NCBI GenBank assembly: GCA_016716065.1
Contig: JADJXA010000026.1
Span: 62,001-126,000, forward strand
From: Candidatus Leptovillus gracilis
GTDB lineage: Bacteria > Chloroflexota > Anaerolineae > Promineifilales > Promineifilaceae
Direction: 5' to 3'
Length of the DNA: 64,000 bases
How positions within the stretch are numbered: position 1 is the stretch's first letter; every line of letters begins with the position of its first letter. The notes under the pieces are model-generated. The model had not been told where the DNA came from. It worked only from the letters and a program-made list of their open reading frames with translations, and did not search any database. A program made the translations under genes and the position numbers. This document shows, one piece after another, positions 18,709 through 25,840 of this stretch.

Positions 18709-20769
18709 ATGGTTTCCGACGAGCAAAAGAAAGTCACCCGTACTTTGGTGGTTACCTGGGGGGCATTGGCGGAGATGGCCGGTCAAGGTCTTAGTCAGCT
18801 GTTGGTCAATCGCCGCGGCCCGGCGGCGGCTGTCACGGTGGTGCAAGCGCCGCAAGAGGGTGCGCCCGATGACGAACCATTCAATGAGAACCTGGTTGCT
18901 GCTCTGAACCATATTTCTCAACCGAACATCAGTAGTTTGCTTGCCGGGCAAGGCTGGTTGTTGGCCCGGCCACGCGACATGCAAATCTTTCTGGTGGCCG
19001 ATGTCGCGGCCAAAAGGGCCGGCTACATCCGCGCGTTGAGCCAACATATCGGCGATGCCATCTATCGCCATCTCGGCCTGGAATGCGCCCCGACGCTCAT
19101 CTGGTTGGCCCCGGACAACAACGACGACGCGGCCAGCTGCCTGGAAGAGAGCGCCGCGCCACCGTTTTTTCAGACCATTCTGGCCCTGAACGTCTTGAAC
19201 GAAGAGGGGCTGCGCCTGTCCGACCCCGCTGCGCTTGGTCTTGTAGCGGGGGAACTGTTGTGGGGACTGGTTGCCACTCCGCTGCAGGCTTGCGTGCCGG
19301 AATGGGTTGCCGCCCACGACACGGCTACGTTGAGCAGCGCCACGCCCATCGCCAGCGTTGGTCTGGCGGTGTGGCAGTGGTCGCCGTCGGAGACGATCCC
19401 CCGCTTCATCCGGCGCTGGGTGCAAGAGGTGCTGTCTTTTTGGTTGGCTGCGCCTGAAGAAAGCCTGACAGCGCCTGCTTTGCATGCCTGGTTGCAGGCG
19501 CAGCAGCTCGACCGGGAAGGATTAACTGCCCGGTTTACGGCCGGCGAACCGTTTGCCGCGCCATCGTATGCGCGGCTGGCGCGGCATTATCCCTGGCCCT
19601 GGCAGATGCGCCAGCACCTCCAATCGCTCAAACAGAGTTACGAGGCTGACGCGGCCAGATTGCAGGAGCAGAAACAGGCGAACAACCAGATTGTGGGGGA
19701 GATTATCCGGGCGACGGGCAGGGAATTCGTTGATAGCCTGACTACCTCGCTAGATGGTGAGCCAGTTGGGGGTATGGTTGCGGCCGTAGTTTGGCTGTCG
19801 GCGCTGGCTGCACTCTGTGATGACCTGTATGAACAGATGCTGGATGACGCGGCTGCCTATGATGGCCTGGATACCGACCTGGCTGAGGAGCGTGGCGAAG
19901 TCGAGGCGGGGATGCGTGCTTGCCTGGAAAGCTGGCCAGGAGGGTATTGGCGTCACTGGCTGGGCGTTGGGCTGCGCGTCTGGCGCTGGCCAACGTTGGC
20001 CTGGCGCTATTGGCGCCTGCGGCAGACTGGTTTGCGGTTGGCCGGCTTGCTGGCGCAGCAGTCAGTCCGACAACGGCAAAGGCTGGCGCAAACGGCCGTT
20101 AACCAGACATTAGCCGAGTTAGCCCGCCTGGCTCGACAGTGGCAGGGTCAGGTGGCTGAATTGGGCGATATGTTGGCCAGTTGGCAGCGCAGCGAGGCGG
20201 ACGAATCGTTGACAGAGGGCAGCCCGACTGCGCCAGACGCCCCCATCTATACCGACATACCGCTCAACCGACTGAGGTTCCCCGAAGCTTTATACCTTCA
20301 CCTCTTCCCCGACGGCCGTCAGGAAGCGACGTGGGCGGCGGAACGGCTCGGCGGGCTGGGGCGGCAAATCGGGCGGCTAGATGAGACGCTTTTCGTTGGA
20401 CTGCATCGGTTGGCTGAGGGGCGCATGGCTGGCGTCTGGCAGGCAACGGCCGTTACCGTTCTGTCTGCCCACCTGACAACGTCAGCAGATTGGACGGCCT
20501 GGTGGCAGAGCGCCTGGCAAGCGGCCACCCCCCTGTGGCGTTATGACGAAAGCCGACTGCCGGAGACGGCCCGTCGCCCACACGATACCTGCTCCTGGTT
20601 TATCGGGGCAGGGGCCAGCCGGCTGCCGGAGCATTTGACGGCCGAAGGAGCGGTGGCCGCTGCGGAATTGGAGCAGACGAGTTGGTTGGACTCCGCCGAC
20701 CGGGAGCGCCTGATCCTCTTCCGTTTGCGCCGGGGGCTGACGGCGCAGGCGATGGCCGCCGGTCAGTAG
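18709..20769 (+). CDS. Uncharacterised large protein of the tubulin-like operon
   Basis: A 686-residue protein I do not recognise. The start follows ACGGAGG at ideal spacing. The N-terminal about 230 residues look like an alpha/beta domain (VTWGALAEMAGQGLSQLLVN; IFLVADVAA) that could be a degenerate nucleotide-binding fold related to its tubulin-like neighbour. The middle has a charged coiled-coil helix (about 300-335), and residues about 345-480 include hydrophobic helices and a long amphipathic helical stretch. No signal peptide. It lies between the tubulin-like and GTPase genes in the same orientation with short gaps, so it is probably a partner of both. Confidence 0.6.
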   Translation: MVSDEQKKVTRTLVVTWGALAEMAGQGLSQLLVNRRGPAAAVTVVQAPQEGAPDDEPFNENLVAALNHISQPNISSLLAGQGWLLARPRDMQIFLVADVAAKRAGYIRALSQHIGDAIYRHLGLECAPTLIWLAPDNNDDAASCLEESAAPPFFQTILALNVLNEEGLRLSDPAALGLVAGELLWGLVATPLQACVPEWVAAHDTATLSSATPIASVGLAVWQWSPSETIPRFIRRWVQEVLSFWLAAPEESLTAPALHAWLQAQQLDREGLTARFTAGEPFAAPSYARLARHYPWPWQMRQHLQSLKQSYEADAARLQEQKQANNQIVGEIIRATGREFVDSLTTSLDGEPVGGMVAAVVWLSALAALCDDLYEQMLDDAAAYDGLDTDLAEERGEVEAGMRACLESWPGGYWRHWLGVGLRVWRWPTLAWRYWRLRQTGLRLAGLLAQQSVRQRQRLAQTAVNQTLAELARLARQWQGQVAELGDMLASWQRSEADESLTEGSPTAPDAPIYTDIPLNRLRFPEALYLHLFPDGRQEATWAAERLGGLGRQIGRLDETLFVGLHRLAEGRMAGVWQATAVTVLSAHLTTSADWTAWWQSAWQAATPLWRYDESRLPETARRPHDTCSWFIGAGASRLPEHLTAEGAVAAAELEQTSWLDSADRERLILFRLRRGLTAQAMAAGQ

Positions 20770-20826
20770 CAGATGCGCTGGCGCATTTCGGCGCGTCGCC
20801 TTAACAATTCATAAGGAGCATGTGAA

Positions 20827-22056
20827 ATGAACGATGATTTTTACGACTTCGAGAACCATGAGAATCTACCGCCACCGGCGCGCGGGCTGGGCAGATGGCT
20901 GCCTGGGGCAGGCGGTGGTGGTTGGTTAGACAATGTAAGCCATCTCTGGCAGTGGGATGAGTTGGCCGCGGAAATCGGGCAGGAGAGCCAGGCCCGCGTG
21001 GCCATCGTCGGGCTGAAAACCTGTGGCAAGAGTCTGCTGTTCAACCGGCTGCGCGGTTGGGCCATTTCCGATGCGGCGAGCAGTAGGTCAAACGGCGACG
21101 AAACAGTCGCTCAGTATCATTTATACAACGAAATGGCATTGGAGTCGCTGGGCCTGTTCGTCCTGGCAGATTTACCGGCGCGACCGGCGGAGAATGGACT
21201 GTCAGGTCCCGAGCTGCTGTTGGCGTTGGGTGACCCGGCGTTGGTTGTCTACCTGCTGGATGGCCAGATTGGGGTGCGCCCGGCCGATTTCCGCTGGGTA
21301 GCGGCGCTGCGGGCCGGCGGCCGCCCGCTCATTGTCGCCTTGAACAAAGTGGACGTATTGGAGTCGGCCGACGAGTCAGTTGCCCAGGCGGTGCAAAAAT
21401 TGGGCATGCCGGTCATCGCCATCTCGGCGCAAACAGGCAGCAACGTGGAGGATGGATTGCTGCCGGCCATGTTAGATGCGGCGCCGCGGTTGGCCGTTCC
21501 CCTGGGTCGGGAACTGCTGGCGCTGCGGCGGGTGGCGGCGCGGCGGGTCATTCGCCAGTCGGCGATTCTTTCCGGCTTGATGGGCGCGCAGCCGGTGCCG
21601 CTGTTGGACATCCCCTTGCAGGCGATGGTTCAGGTCGGCGTCGTGATGCGGGTGGGGGCGGCCTATGGGCAGGCCCCCACCGGTGGGATGAACCGGGAAG
21701 TGATGGGCACAGTGATTGGCGTCTTGGGGCTGCGTTACCTGGCGCTGGCGCTGGTAAAGTTCGTGCCAATTGTTGGCTGGGCTGTTAGCGGCGTCTTGTG
21801 CGCCCTGATGACCATCATGTTGGGAGAGACAGCCATTCGTTATTACGAAGCGGGCGGCGTGGTGACGATTGGCGACTTTTTTCGTACCCGGCGCGTCCGC
21901 TTCGGGACGTGGCGAGCGCAGTGGCAGCAGCAGAGACGAGAAAAAGCCTTCCGACGGCGTTGGCTGCCGGCTAAACCCGCGTCCCTGGGAGAGGACGCAG
22001 CCGACGAGCAGATTATCCCGGTCATCGAGTCGGAGGAGTCGGGAGGCGCATCATGA
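20827..22056 (+). CDS. Membrane-associated small GTPase with C-terminal hydrophobic domain
   Basis: A 409-residue TRAFAC-type GTPase. Motifs: P-loop GLKTCGKS (residues 62-69), a weak switch II (DLPARP) and specificity motif NKVD (173-176), followed by ISAQTGSN (G5). After residue about 235 comes a glycine-rich, hydrophobic region (MNREVMGTVIGVLGLRYLALALVKFVPIVGWAVSGVLCAL) resembling the DUF697 membrane-binding domain found at the end of such GTPases, then a basic tail. The unusual P-loop (Cys before GKS) and weak switch II suggest slow or atypical hydrolysis. Its stop overlaps the start of the reverse transcriptase gene (ATGA), which ties the two modules together at translation. Confidence 0.72.
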   Translation: MNDDFYDFENHENLPPPARGLGRWLPGAGGGGWLDNVSHLWQWDELAAEIGQESQARVAIVGLKTCGKSLLFNRLRGWAISDAASSRSNGDETVAQYHLYNEMALESLGLFVLADLPARPAENGLSGPELLLALGDPALVVYLLDGQIGVRPADFRWVAALRAGGRPLIVALNKVDVLESADESVAQAVQKLGMPVIAISAQTGSNVEDGLLPAMLDAAPRLAVPLGRELLALRRVAARRVIRQSAILSGLMGAQPVPLLDIPLQAMVQVGVVMRVGAAYGQAPTGGMNREVMGTVIGVLGLRYLALALVKFVPIVGWAVSGVLCALMTIMLGETAIRYYEAGGVVTIGDFFRTRRVRFGTWRAQWQQQRREKAFRRRWLPAKPASLGEDAADEQIIPVIESEESGGAS

Positions 22057-22955
22057 ACAGAGCTGCCCGTTTCCCGCCGTTGGTAGCTGATCTGCGCTCA
22101 CCGTATGGCCCCTGGCAGGCCGCCTTTGAGGTAGACGCGCTGCGCCGCGCCTGGCTGGCTGTGCGCGCTAACAAAGGCGGTGGTGGTTCAGATGGTCAGA
22201 CGGTGGCCGACTTTGAAGCCGACCTGGAGCGTCATTTGAACGACCTGCACCAGGAGTTGGTGCAGCAGCGTTACCGCCCGCAGCCCGTCAAACAGATTCT
22301 TGTACCCAAAGCAGACGACAAATGGCGGCCGTTGACCCTGTGGACGATTAAAGACCGGGTGGCGCAGCGGGCGACGTACAACTACCTGGAGCCGGTGTTT
22401 GACCGGCAGTTTTTGCCGTGCAGTTATGGATTTCGTAACGGCCGTTCCACCCGTGATGCGGCTGAGGCGGTGTTGCAGGCCCGGCGCGCCGGGGCGCAAT
22501 GGGTGCTGGACGCCGACATCACCGATTGTTTTGGACAGATGCGCAACAAATGGGTGTTGAAACAACTGGAGCGTTGGCGTGTGCCGGGTCCGGTGACGGC
22601 GCTCATCGGTCATTGGCTGCATACGCGCATTGGCAACGCCTGGCGGCCAGAACAGACGATAGCTGGCACGTCCCAAGGCAGCGTGATTTCGCCCCTGCTG
22701 TGCAATATCTACCTGCATCCTTTCGACCAGGCGATGCAGCAGCGGGGAATCACGCTGGTGCGCTATGCCGACGATTTTGTGATTTTGGCCCGGCACAAAG
22801 CGGCCATTGCCTGGGCGCAGCAGTGGGCGGCGTTGAATCTGAAGCGGGTTGGCCTGGAAATGAATCCCCATAAGACCCGCGTCACCACGTTTGCCGAAGG
22901 TTTTCAGTTTGTTGGCTGGTTTTTTGTACGCGAGGAGATGTTTCAACTGAAATAA
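22053..22955 (+). CDS. CRISPR-associated reverse transcriptase (group II intron-type)
   Basis: A 300-residue reverse transcriptase with all catalytic-core motifs in order: the RT0/RT1 region (GGGGSDGQTVADFE), RT2 (LVPKADDKWRPLTLWTIKDRV), SYGFRNGRSTRDA, RT3 WVLDADITDCF, RT4 GTSQGSVISPLLCNIYL, RT5 YADD at residues 238-241 and RT6/7 NPHKTRVTTF...FVGWFF. It lacks the maturase X/thumb extension and the HNH endonuclease of intron-encoded proteins, and no intron RNA surrounds it, so it is a domesticated enzyme. It starts in the stop codon of the GTPase gene and ends 15 bp before cas1. The expected role is to copy RNA into cDNA for spacer acquisition, as shown for other RT-Cas1 systems. Confidence 0.9.
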   Translation: MNRAARFPPLVADLRSPYGPWQAAFEVDALRRAWLAVRANKGGGGSDGQTVADFEADLERHLNDLHQELVQQRYRPQPVKQILVPKADDKWRPLTLWTIKDRVAQRATYNYLEPVFDRQFLPCSYGFRNGRSTRDAAEAVLQARRAGAQWVLDADITDCFGQMRNKWVLKQLERWRVPGPVTALIGHWLHTRIGNAWRPEQTIAGTSQGSVISPLLCNIYLHPFDQAMQQRGITLVRYADDFVILARHKAAIAWAQQWAALNLKRVGLEMNPHKTRVTTFAEGFQFVGWFFVREEMFQLK

Positions 22956-22970
22956 GGTTGGAGGTGAACG

Positions 22971-24029
22971 ATGACAACAGTCTATGTGAAAGAACAAGGG
23001 GCCAGGGTTGCCCGGCGCGGCGAACGCCTGGTTGTTAAATCTAAGGAAGGTTCCGTCTTGGAAGAGTTTCCCTTAACCCAGGTGGAGCAGGTGGTGGTAA
23101 TGGGCAGCGTGCAGTTGACGACGCAAATCATGGCTACACTGGTACAGCGGGAGATAGATGTGGTGTTTCTCTCCAGCTACGGTAAGTATCGCTTTCGCGT
23201 CGAAGGCGACGGCTCCAAACACGTGGCGCTGCGTCAGCGCCAGTTGCAGGTAATGAGCGAAGGGCGGTTGACGCTGCCGGTGGCCCAGGCCATTGTAGAC
23301 GCCAAGATTCACAACCAGCGGGTGATTTTGCAGCGGCAGGCCAGCCGGATTACCTCCAGCGGTCAACAAGACCGGGGCGCGACGGTCTGGCCGCGTGACA
23401 GAGGGCTGTTCGACAGGGCGTTGACCGGTATGGGGCAGATGCAGCAGTCGGCCAGGCAGGCGAGTGACTTGAATACCTTGCGCGGTTACGAGGGCAAAGC
23501 AGCCGCTTACTATTTCGCGGCCGTACGCAGCCTGCTGGACAAATCGTGGGGGTTTGAACGGCGCGAGTATTACCCGCCGCCAGACCCGTTTAACGCCTTG
23601 TTAAGTTTTGCTTACAGCTTGCTGCTTAAAGACGTTCGGGCGGCGATCCAGACGGTGGGTCTGGACCTGTATCTGGGCTTTTTCCACGAGGTAAGCCAGG
23701 GACGGCCGTCTCTGGCTTTAGATCTCATGGAAGAGTGGCGGCCCCTTATTGCCGACGCGCTGGTCTTGGAAATGGTCAATCGCGGGGCGCTGCTGCCGGA
23801 TGAATTTGTCCAGACCGGGCAAAAAGAGCGCCTCGTCGAACTGGGGGAAGCGGGGGTGCAGCGAGTGCTGCAAGCTTATGGCAGCCGACTCAGTACCCGG
23901 TTGTATCACCCGTTGGCTGGACCGGGCGGCGAAACGACGCTGCAGCAGGCGGTGGTGCTGCAAGCGCGGCGGTTGGCGCGGCTGATAGCCGGACAGGAAA
24001 CAAGCTATGAGCCGATGCGGGCGAAGTGA
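22971..24029 (+). CDS. cas1: Cas1 integrase
   Basis: A 352-residue CRISPR integrase with a GGAGGT ribosome site. The N-terminal beta domain (TTVYVKEQGARVARRGERLVVK; VVVMGSVQLTTQ) is followed by the helical catalytic domain. The metal-binding triad is visible: Glu174 in RGYEGKAA, His239 in GFFHEV and Asp251 in LALDLMEEWRP. The spacing matches active Cas1. The sequence type (HVALRQRQ, FNALLSFAYSLLL) fits RT-linked and type III Cas1 proteins. It is a separate polypeptide from the RT, unlike fused RT-Cas1 proteins. It should integrate spacers into the array leader end near 27.6 kb together with Cas2. Confidence 0.95.
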   Translation: MTTVYVKEQGARVARRGERLVVKSKEGSVLEEFPLTQVEQVVVMGSVQLTTQIMATLVQREIDVVFLSSYGKYRFRVEGDGSKHVALRQRQLQVMSEGRLTLPVAQAIVDAKIHNQRVILQRQASRITSSGQQDRGATVWPRDRGLFDRALTGMGQMQQSARQASDLNTLRGYEGKAAAYYFAAVRSLLDKSWGFERREYYPPPDPFNALLSFAYSLLLKDVRAAIQTVGLDLYLGFFHEVSQGRPSLALDLMEEWRPLIADALVLEMVNRGALLPDEFVQTGQKERLVELGEAGVQRVLQAYGSRLSTRLYHPLAGPGGETTLQQAVVLQARRLARLIAGQETSYEPMRAK

Positions 24030-24031
24030 GG

Positions 24032-24063
24032 ACGGGGAGATGGGGAGATGGGGAGACGGGGAG
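24032..24063. repeat. Short G-rich tandem repeat after cas1
   Basis: Three to four units of GGGGAGAT/C follow the cas1 stop codon. Probably replication slippage; possible G-rich mRNA structure in the gap before the RemA-like gene. Confidence 0.5.
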
Positions 24064-24113
24064 AACGTTATGGTTTGCGGGTTTGTCTACGGTGAAGGAG
24101 GTGGTGGGTAACG

Positions 24114-24416
24114 ATGAAATGGGTGGTCGTGGTTGGCGAAGGGCTGATAGCTCTGGAACGGATCGTGGCGGTGGGACGGGTGGAGGCAATGCCCATGCGC
24201 CGGCTGCTGCGCGCGCTGCCACCGGCTCGTCTGGTCTCGCTGACGGGCGGCAAGAAACGGGAAACGGCCGTTGTCCTGGACAGTGGTCATGTGGTGATAA
24301 CAGCCGTGCCTCTGGCCGAACTGCACCGGCGGCTGCTTCAGGCACAACAAGGGGATGGTCATTTGGTCTTGAATGGAGGTGATGACGATGAGCGGTCTGA
24401 AATTTTCATGGGGTAA
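24114..24416 (+). CDS. RemA/DUF370-like small protein
   Basis: A 100-residue protein that aligns by eye along its first about 75 residues with the DUF370/RemA family. It shares a G-x-x-A-x-x-R-I-V-A-V opening (VGEGLIALERIVAVGR), a P-x-x-R-L/I turn (PMRRLLRAL), a basic G-G-K-K-R-E-T-A-V-V-L-D-S segment and HVVITAVPLAELHRRL. RemA is a ring-forming DNA-binding regulator of biofilm genes in Bacillus; in other bacteria the family sits near guanylate kinase. Here it is embedded between cas1 and an RNase H gene, which I have not seen described. It could bend or bind leader DNA, or regulate the operon. The last about 25 residues overlap the next gene. Confidence 0.65.
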   Translation: MKWVVVVGEGLIALERIVAVGRVEAMPMRRLLRALPPARLVSLTGGKKRETAVVLDSGHVVITAVPLAELHRRLLQAQQGDGHLVLNGGDDDERSEIFMG

Positions 24417-24996
24417 CTGGCGCTGGCTGAAAGGACGTGGCGTGCTGGTGGCCATCATTCTGATGTCTGCCCTGGTCAGCTTCGAGCTGTTTAACTACGA
24501 CACCACCCGTTTCGCTTTAATGGATTTGTTTAGCGGCCGTCGTTTTTTGGGAATCGAGTGGGCGGCGATTTTGGCTTTTGCCTTTTGCGGCATAGATTTC
24601 GCTGGGCTGGTGCGCATGTTTACGCCAGAACAGACGATGCGGGATGAACCACGTGAAGTGTGGTTATTGATGGGCGCCTGGCTGTTGGGGGCCAGCATGA
24701 ACGCGGTGATGACCTGGTATGCTGTGGCCCTGGCGATTGCGCCGCGCAGCGTCGGTGCGACGCTCATCACCCCGTCCACCATGCTGCGCTACGCGCCAAT
24801 ATTTGTCGCCCTGTTGGTTTGGCTGACGCGCATTTTGTTAATCGGGTCTATAGCGGTGACGACGGACCGACTGCTGCATCAGGGCGGACGGACCTACACC
24901 CGGCCACGTCACCGACCAATGCGCGAGAACGGCCGTCAGCGGCCTATGTCGGCCAACGGTGAGGAAAATTACGCGGAGGACATATTCAATGTCTAA
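24388..24996 (+). CDS. Small multi-helix membrane protein of the adaptation operon
   Basis: A 202-residue protein of unknown family. ATG 24388 sits 7 bases after GGAGGT, inside the end of the RemA-like gene, so translation is coupled. Four hydrophobic helices are visible at about residues 15-32, 55-75, 90-115 and 128-160, followed by a basic, unstructured tail (RPRHRPMRENGRQRP). The helix pattern suggests an inner-membrane anchor with a cytoplasmic positively charged tail able to touch nucleic acid. Its end overlaps the RNase H gene by 8 bases. A membrane protein inside a Cas1-Cas2 operon is unusual; together with the membrane GTPase and vWA protein it hints at membrane-localised adaptation. 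Confidence 0.65.
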   Translation: MSGLKFSWGNWRWLKGRGVLVAIILMSALVSFELFNYDTTRFALMDLFSGRRFLGIEWAAILAFAFCGIDFAGLVRMFTPEQTMRDEPREVWLLMGAWLLGASMNAVMTWYAVALAIAPRSVGATLITPSTMLRYAPIFVALLVWLTRILLIGSIAVTTDRLLHQGGRTYTRPRHRPMRENGRQRPMSANGEENYAEDIFNV

Positions 24997-25432
24997 TCGG
25001 GTGACAATTCACGTGGATGGGGCGGTGTCCGGCACAGAACATGCTGGCGCGGCGGCCATTGCGCGCTCGCAAGAAGGTTACTTCGTCGGCTGGTTAAGCC
25101 GTCAACTAGAGCCAATGTCCAACAACGAGGCGGAGTACCATGCGGCATTGTTGGGTCTGACGCTGGCGCATCGCCTGGGGGCCAGAACAGTGGAAATCAT
25201 CTCCGATTCCGAGGTGGTGGTACGGCAGATGCAAGGGCAGAGCCGCGTGTTGAGCGGGCGGTTGAAAAGGCTGCATCAGGAAACATGCGCTCGTCTGGGT
25301 CATTTTGAGGCGGTGTCCTTTCGGCATGTGACGCGGGAGCAAAACCACCTGGCCGATGCCCTGGCCGCCGAAGCGTTGGCCGGTCGGGTGGTGCGTATGC
25401 CGCAGGCGGCCCGGCGATTCTTGGGGGTATGA
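24989..25432 (+). CDS. RNase H-type ribonuclease in the adaptation operon
   Basis: A 147-residue RNase HI-like protein. The start at 24989 follows GGAGGA and overlaps the upstream gene by 8 bases. The catalytic carboxylates are all in place: Asp10 (HVDGA), Glu47 (NNEAEYHA), Asp73 (IISDSEVVV) and Asp123 (NHLADALA). The length and the NNEAEY motif match the short bacterial RNase HI subfamily that degrades the RNA strand of RNA-DNA hybrids. The stop overlaps the cas2 start (ATGA). In an operon with a reverse transcriptase lacking its own RNase H domain, the obvious role is to strip the RNA template after cDNA synthesis so that a DNA spacer can be integrated. That role is inference. Confidence 0.85.
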   Translation: MSNRVTIHVDGAVSGTEHAGAAAIARSQEGYFVGWLSRQLEPMSNNEAEYHAALLGLTLAHRLGARTVEIISDSEVVVRQMQGQSRVLSGRLKRLHQETCARLGHFEAVSFRHVTREQNHLADALAAEALAGRVVRMPQAARRFLGV

Positions 25433-25725
25433 AGCGAGGCCAGGTTATGCGCATAGTAATAAGTTACGACATCAGTGACGATAAACGGCGGCGGCTGATA
25501 GCCAAAATTATGGAGGGGCACGGGTATCGGGTGCAGTACAGCGTGTTTGAGTGTGACCTGACGGAAAAGCAGCTGCGCGCCTTGCAGAAACAACTGCGTC
25601 GGCTGGTGAAGGCCAAAGAGATGGACAGCATTCGCTTCTATCCCTTGCCGGCTGACGCCGTGGAGAAAATCGAGGTCATGGGCGCTGACTACGCCAGGAC
25701 GTTGGGGATATTTTCAGTGGTGTAG
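25429..25725 (+). CDS. cas2: Cas2
   Basis: A 98-residue (or 92, if initiated at ATG 25447) Cas2 protein with the ferredoxin-like opening strand MRIVISYDISDDKRRRLIAKIM, the helix YRVQYSVFECDLTEKQLRAL, and the C-terminal IRFYPLPADAVEKIEVMG. The Asp in SYDIS is the conserved acidic residue of the family. The first ATG overlaps the RNase H stop codon, but most Cas2 proteins begin directly at the first strand, favouring 25447. It forms the integration complex with Cas1. Last gene of the adaptation operon. Confidence 0.93.
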   Translation: MKRGQVMRIVISYDISDDKRRRLIAKIMEGHGYRVQYSVFECDLTEKQLRALQKQLRRLVKAKEMDSIRFYPLPADAVEKIEVMGADYARTLGIFSVV

Positions 25726-25757
25726 CGCGCGAGGAGATGAGAAAACAGCCAGAGCAA

Positions 25758-25804
25758 GAGCGAGAGCTAGAGTTTGGTCAAACCTCTTCCTCCCGCTCTC
25801 GCTC
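25758..25804. terminator. Hairpin between convergent cas2 and WYL genes
   Basis: Perfect 10-bp arms GAGCGAGAGC (25758-25767) and GCTCTCGCTC (25795-25804), with outer ACAGCCA/TGGCTGT pairing. It lies in the 115-bp gap between converging genes, consistent with a bidirectional terminator, although long T-runs are missing. Confidence 0.55.
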
Positions 25805-25840
25805 CCGCCTGGTGGCTGTGACCACTCATGATGTCTCTCT

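Noticed and set aside
22053..22955. Group II intron
   Set aside because: The RT lacks maturase and HNH domains and no intron RNA structure surrounds it; context is CRISPR adaptation.
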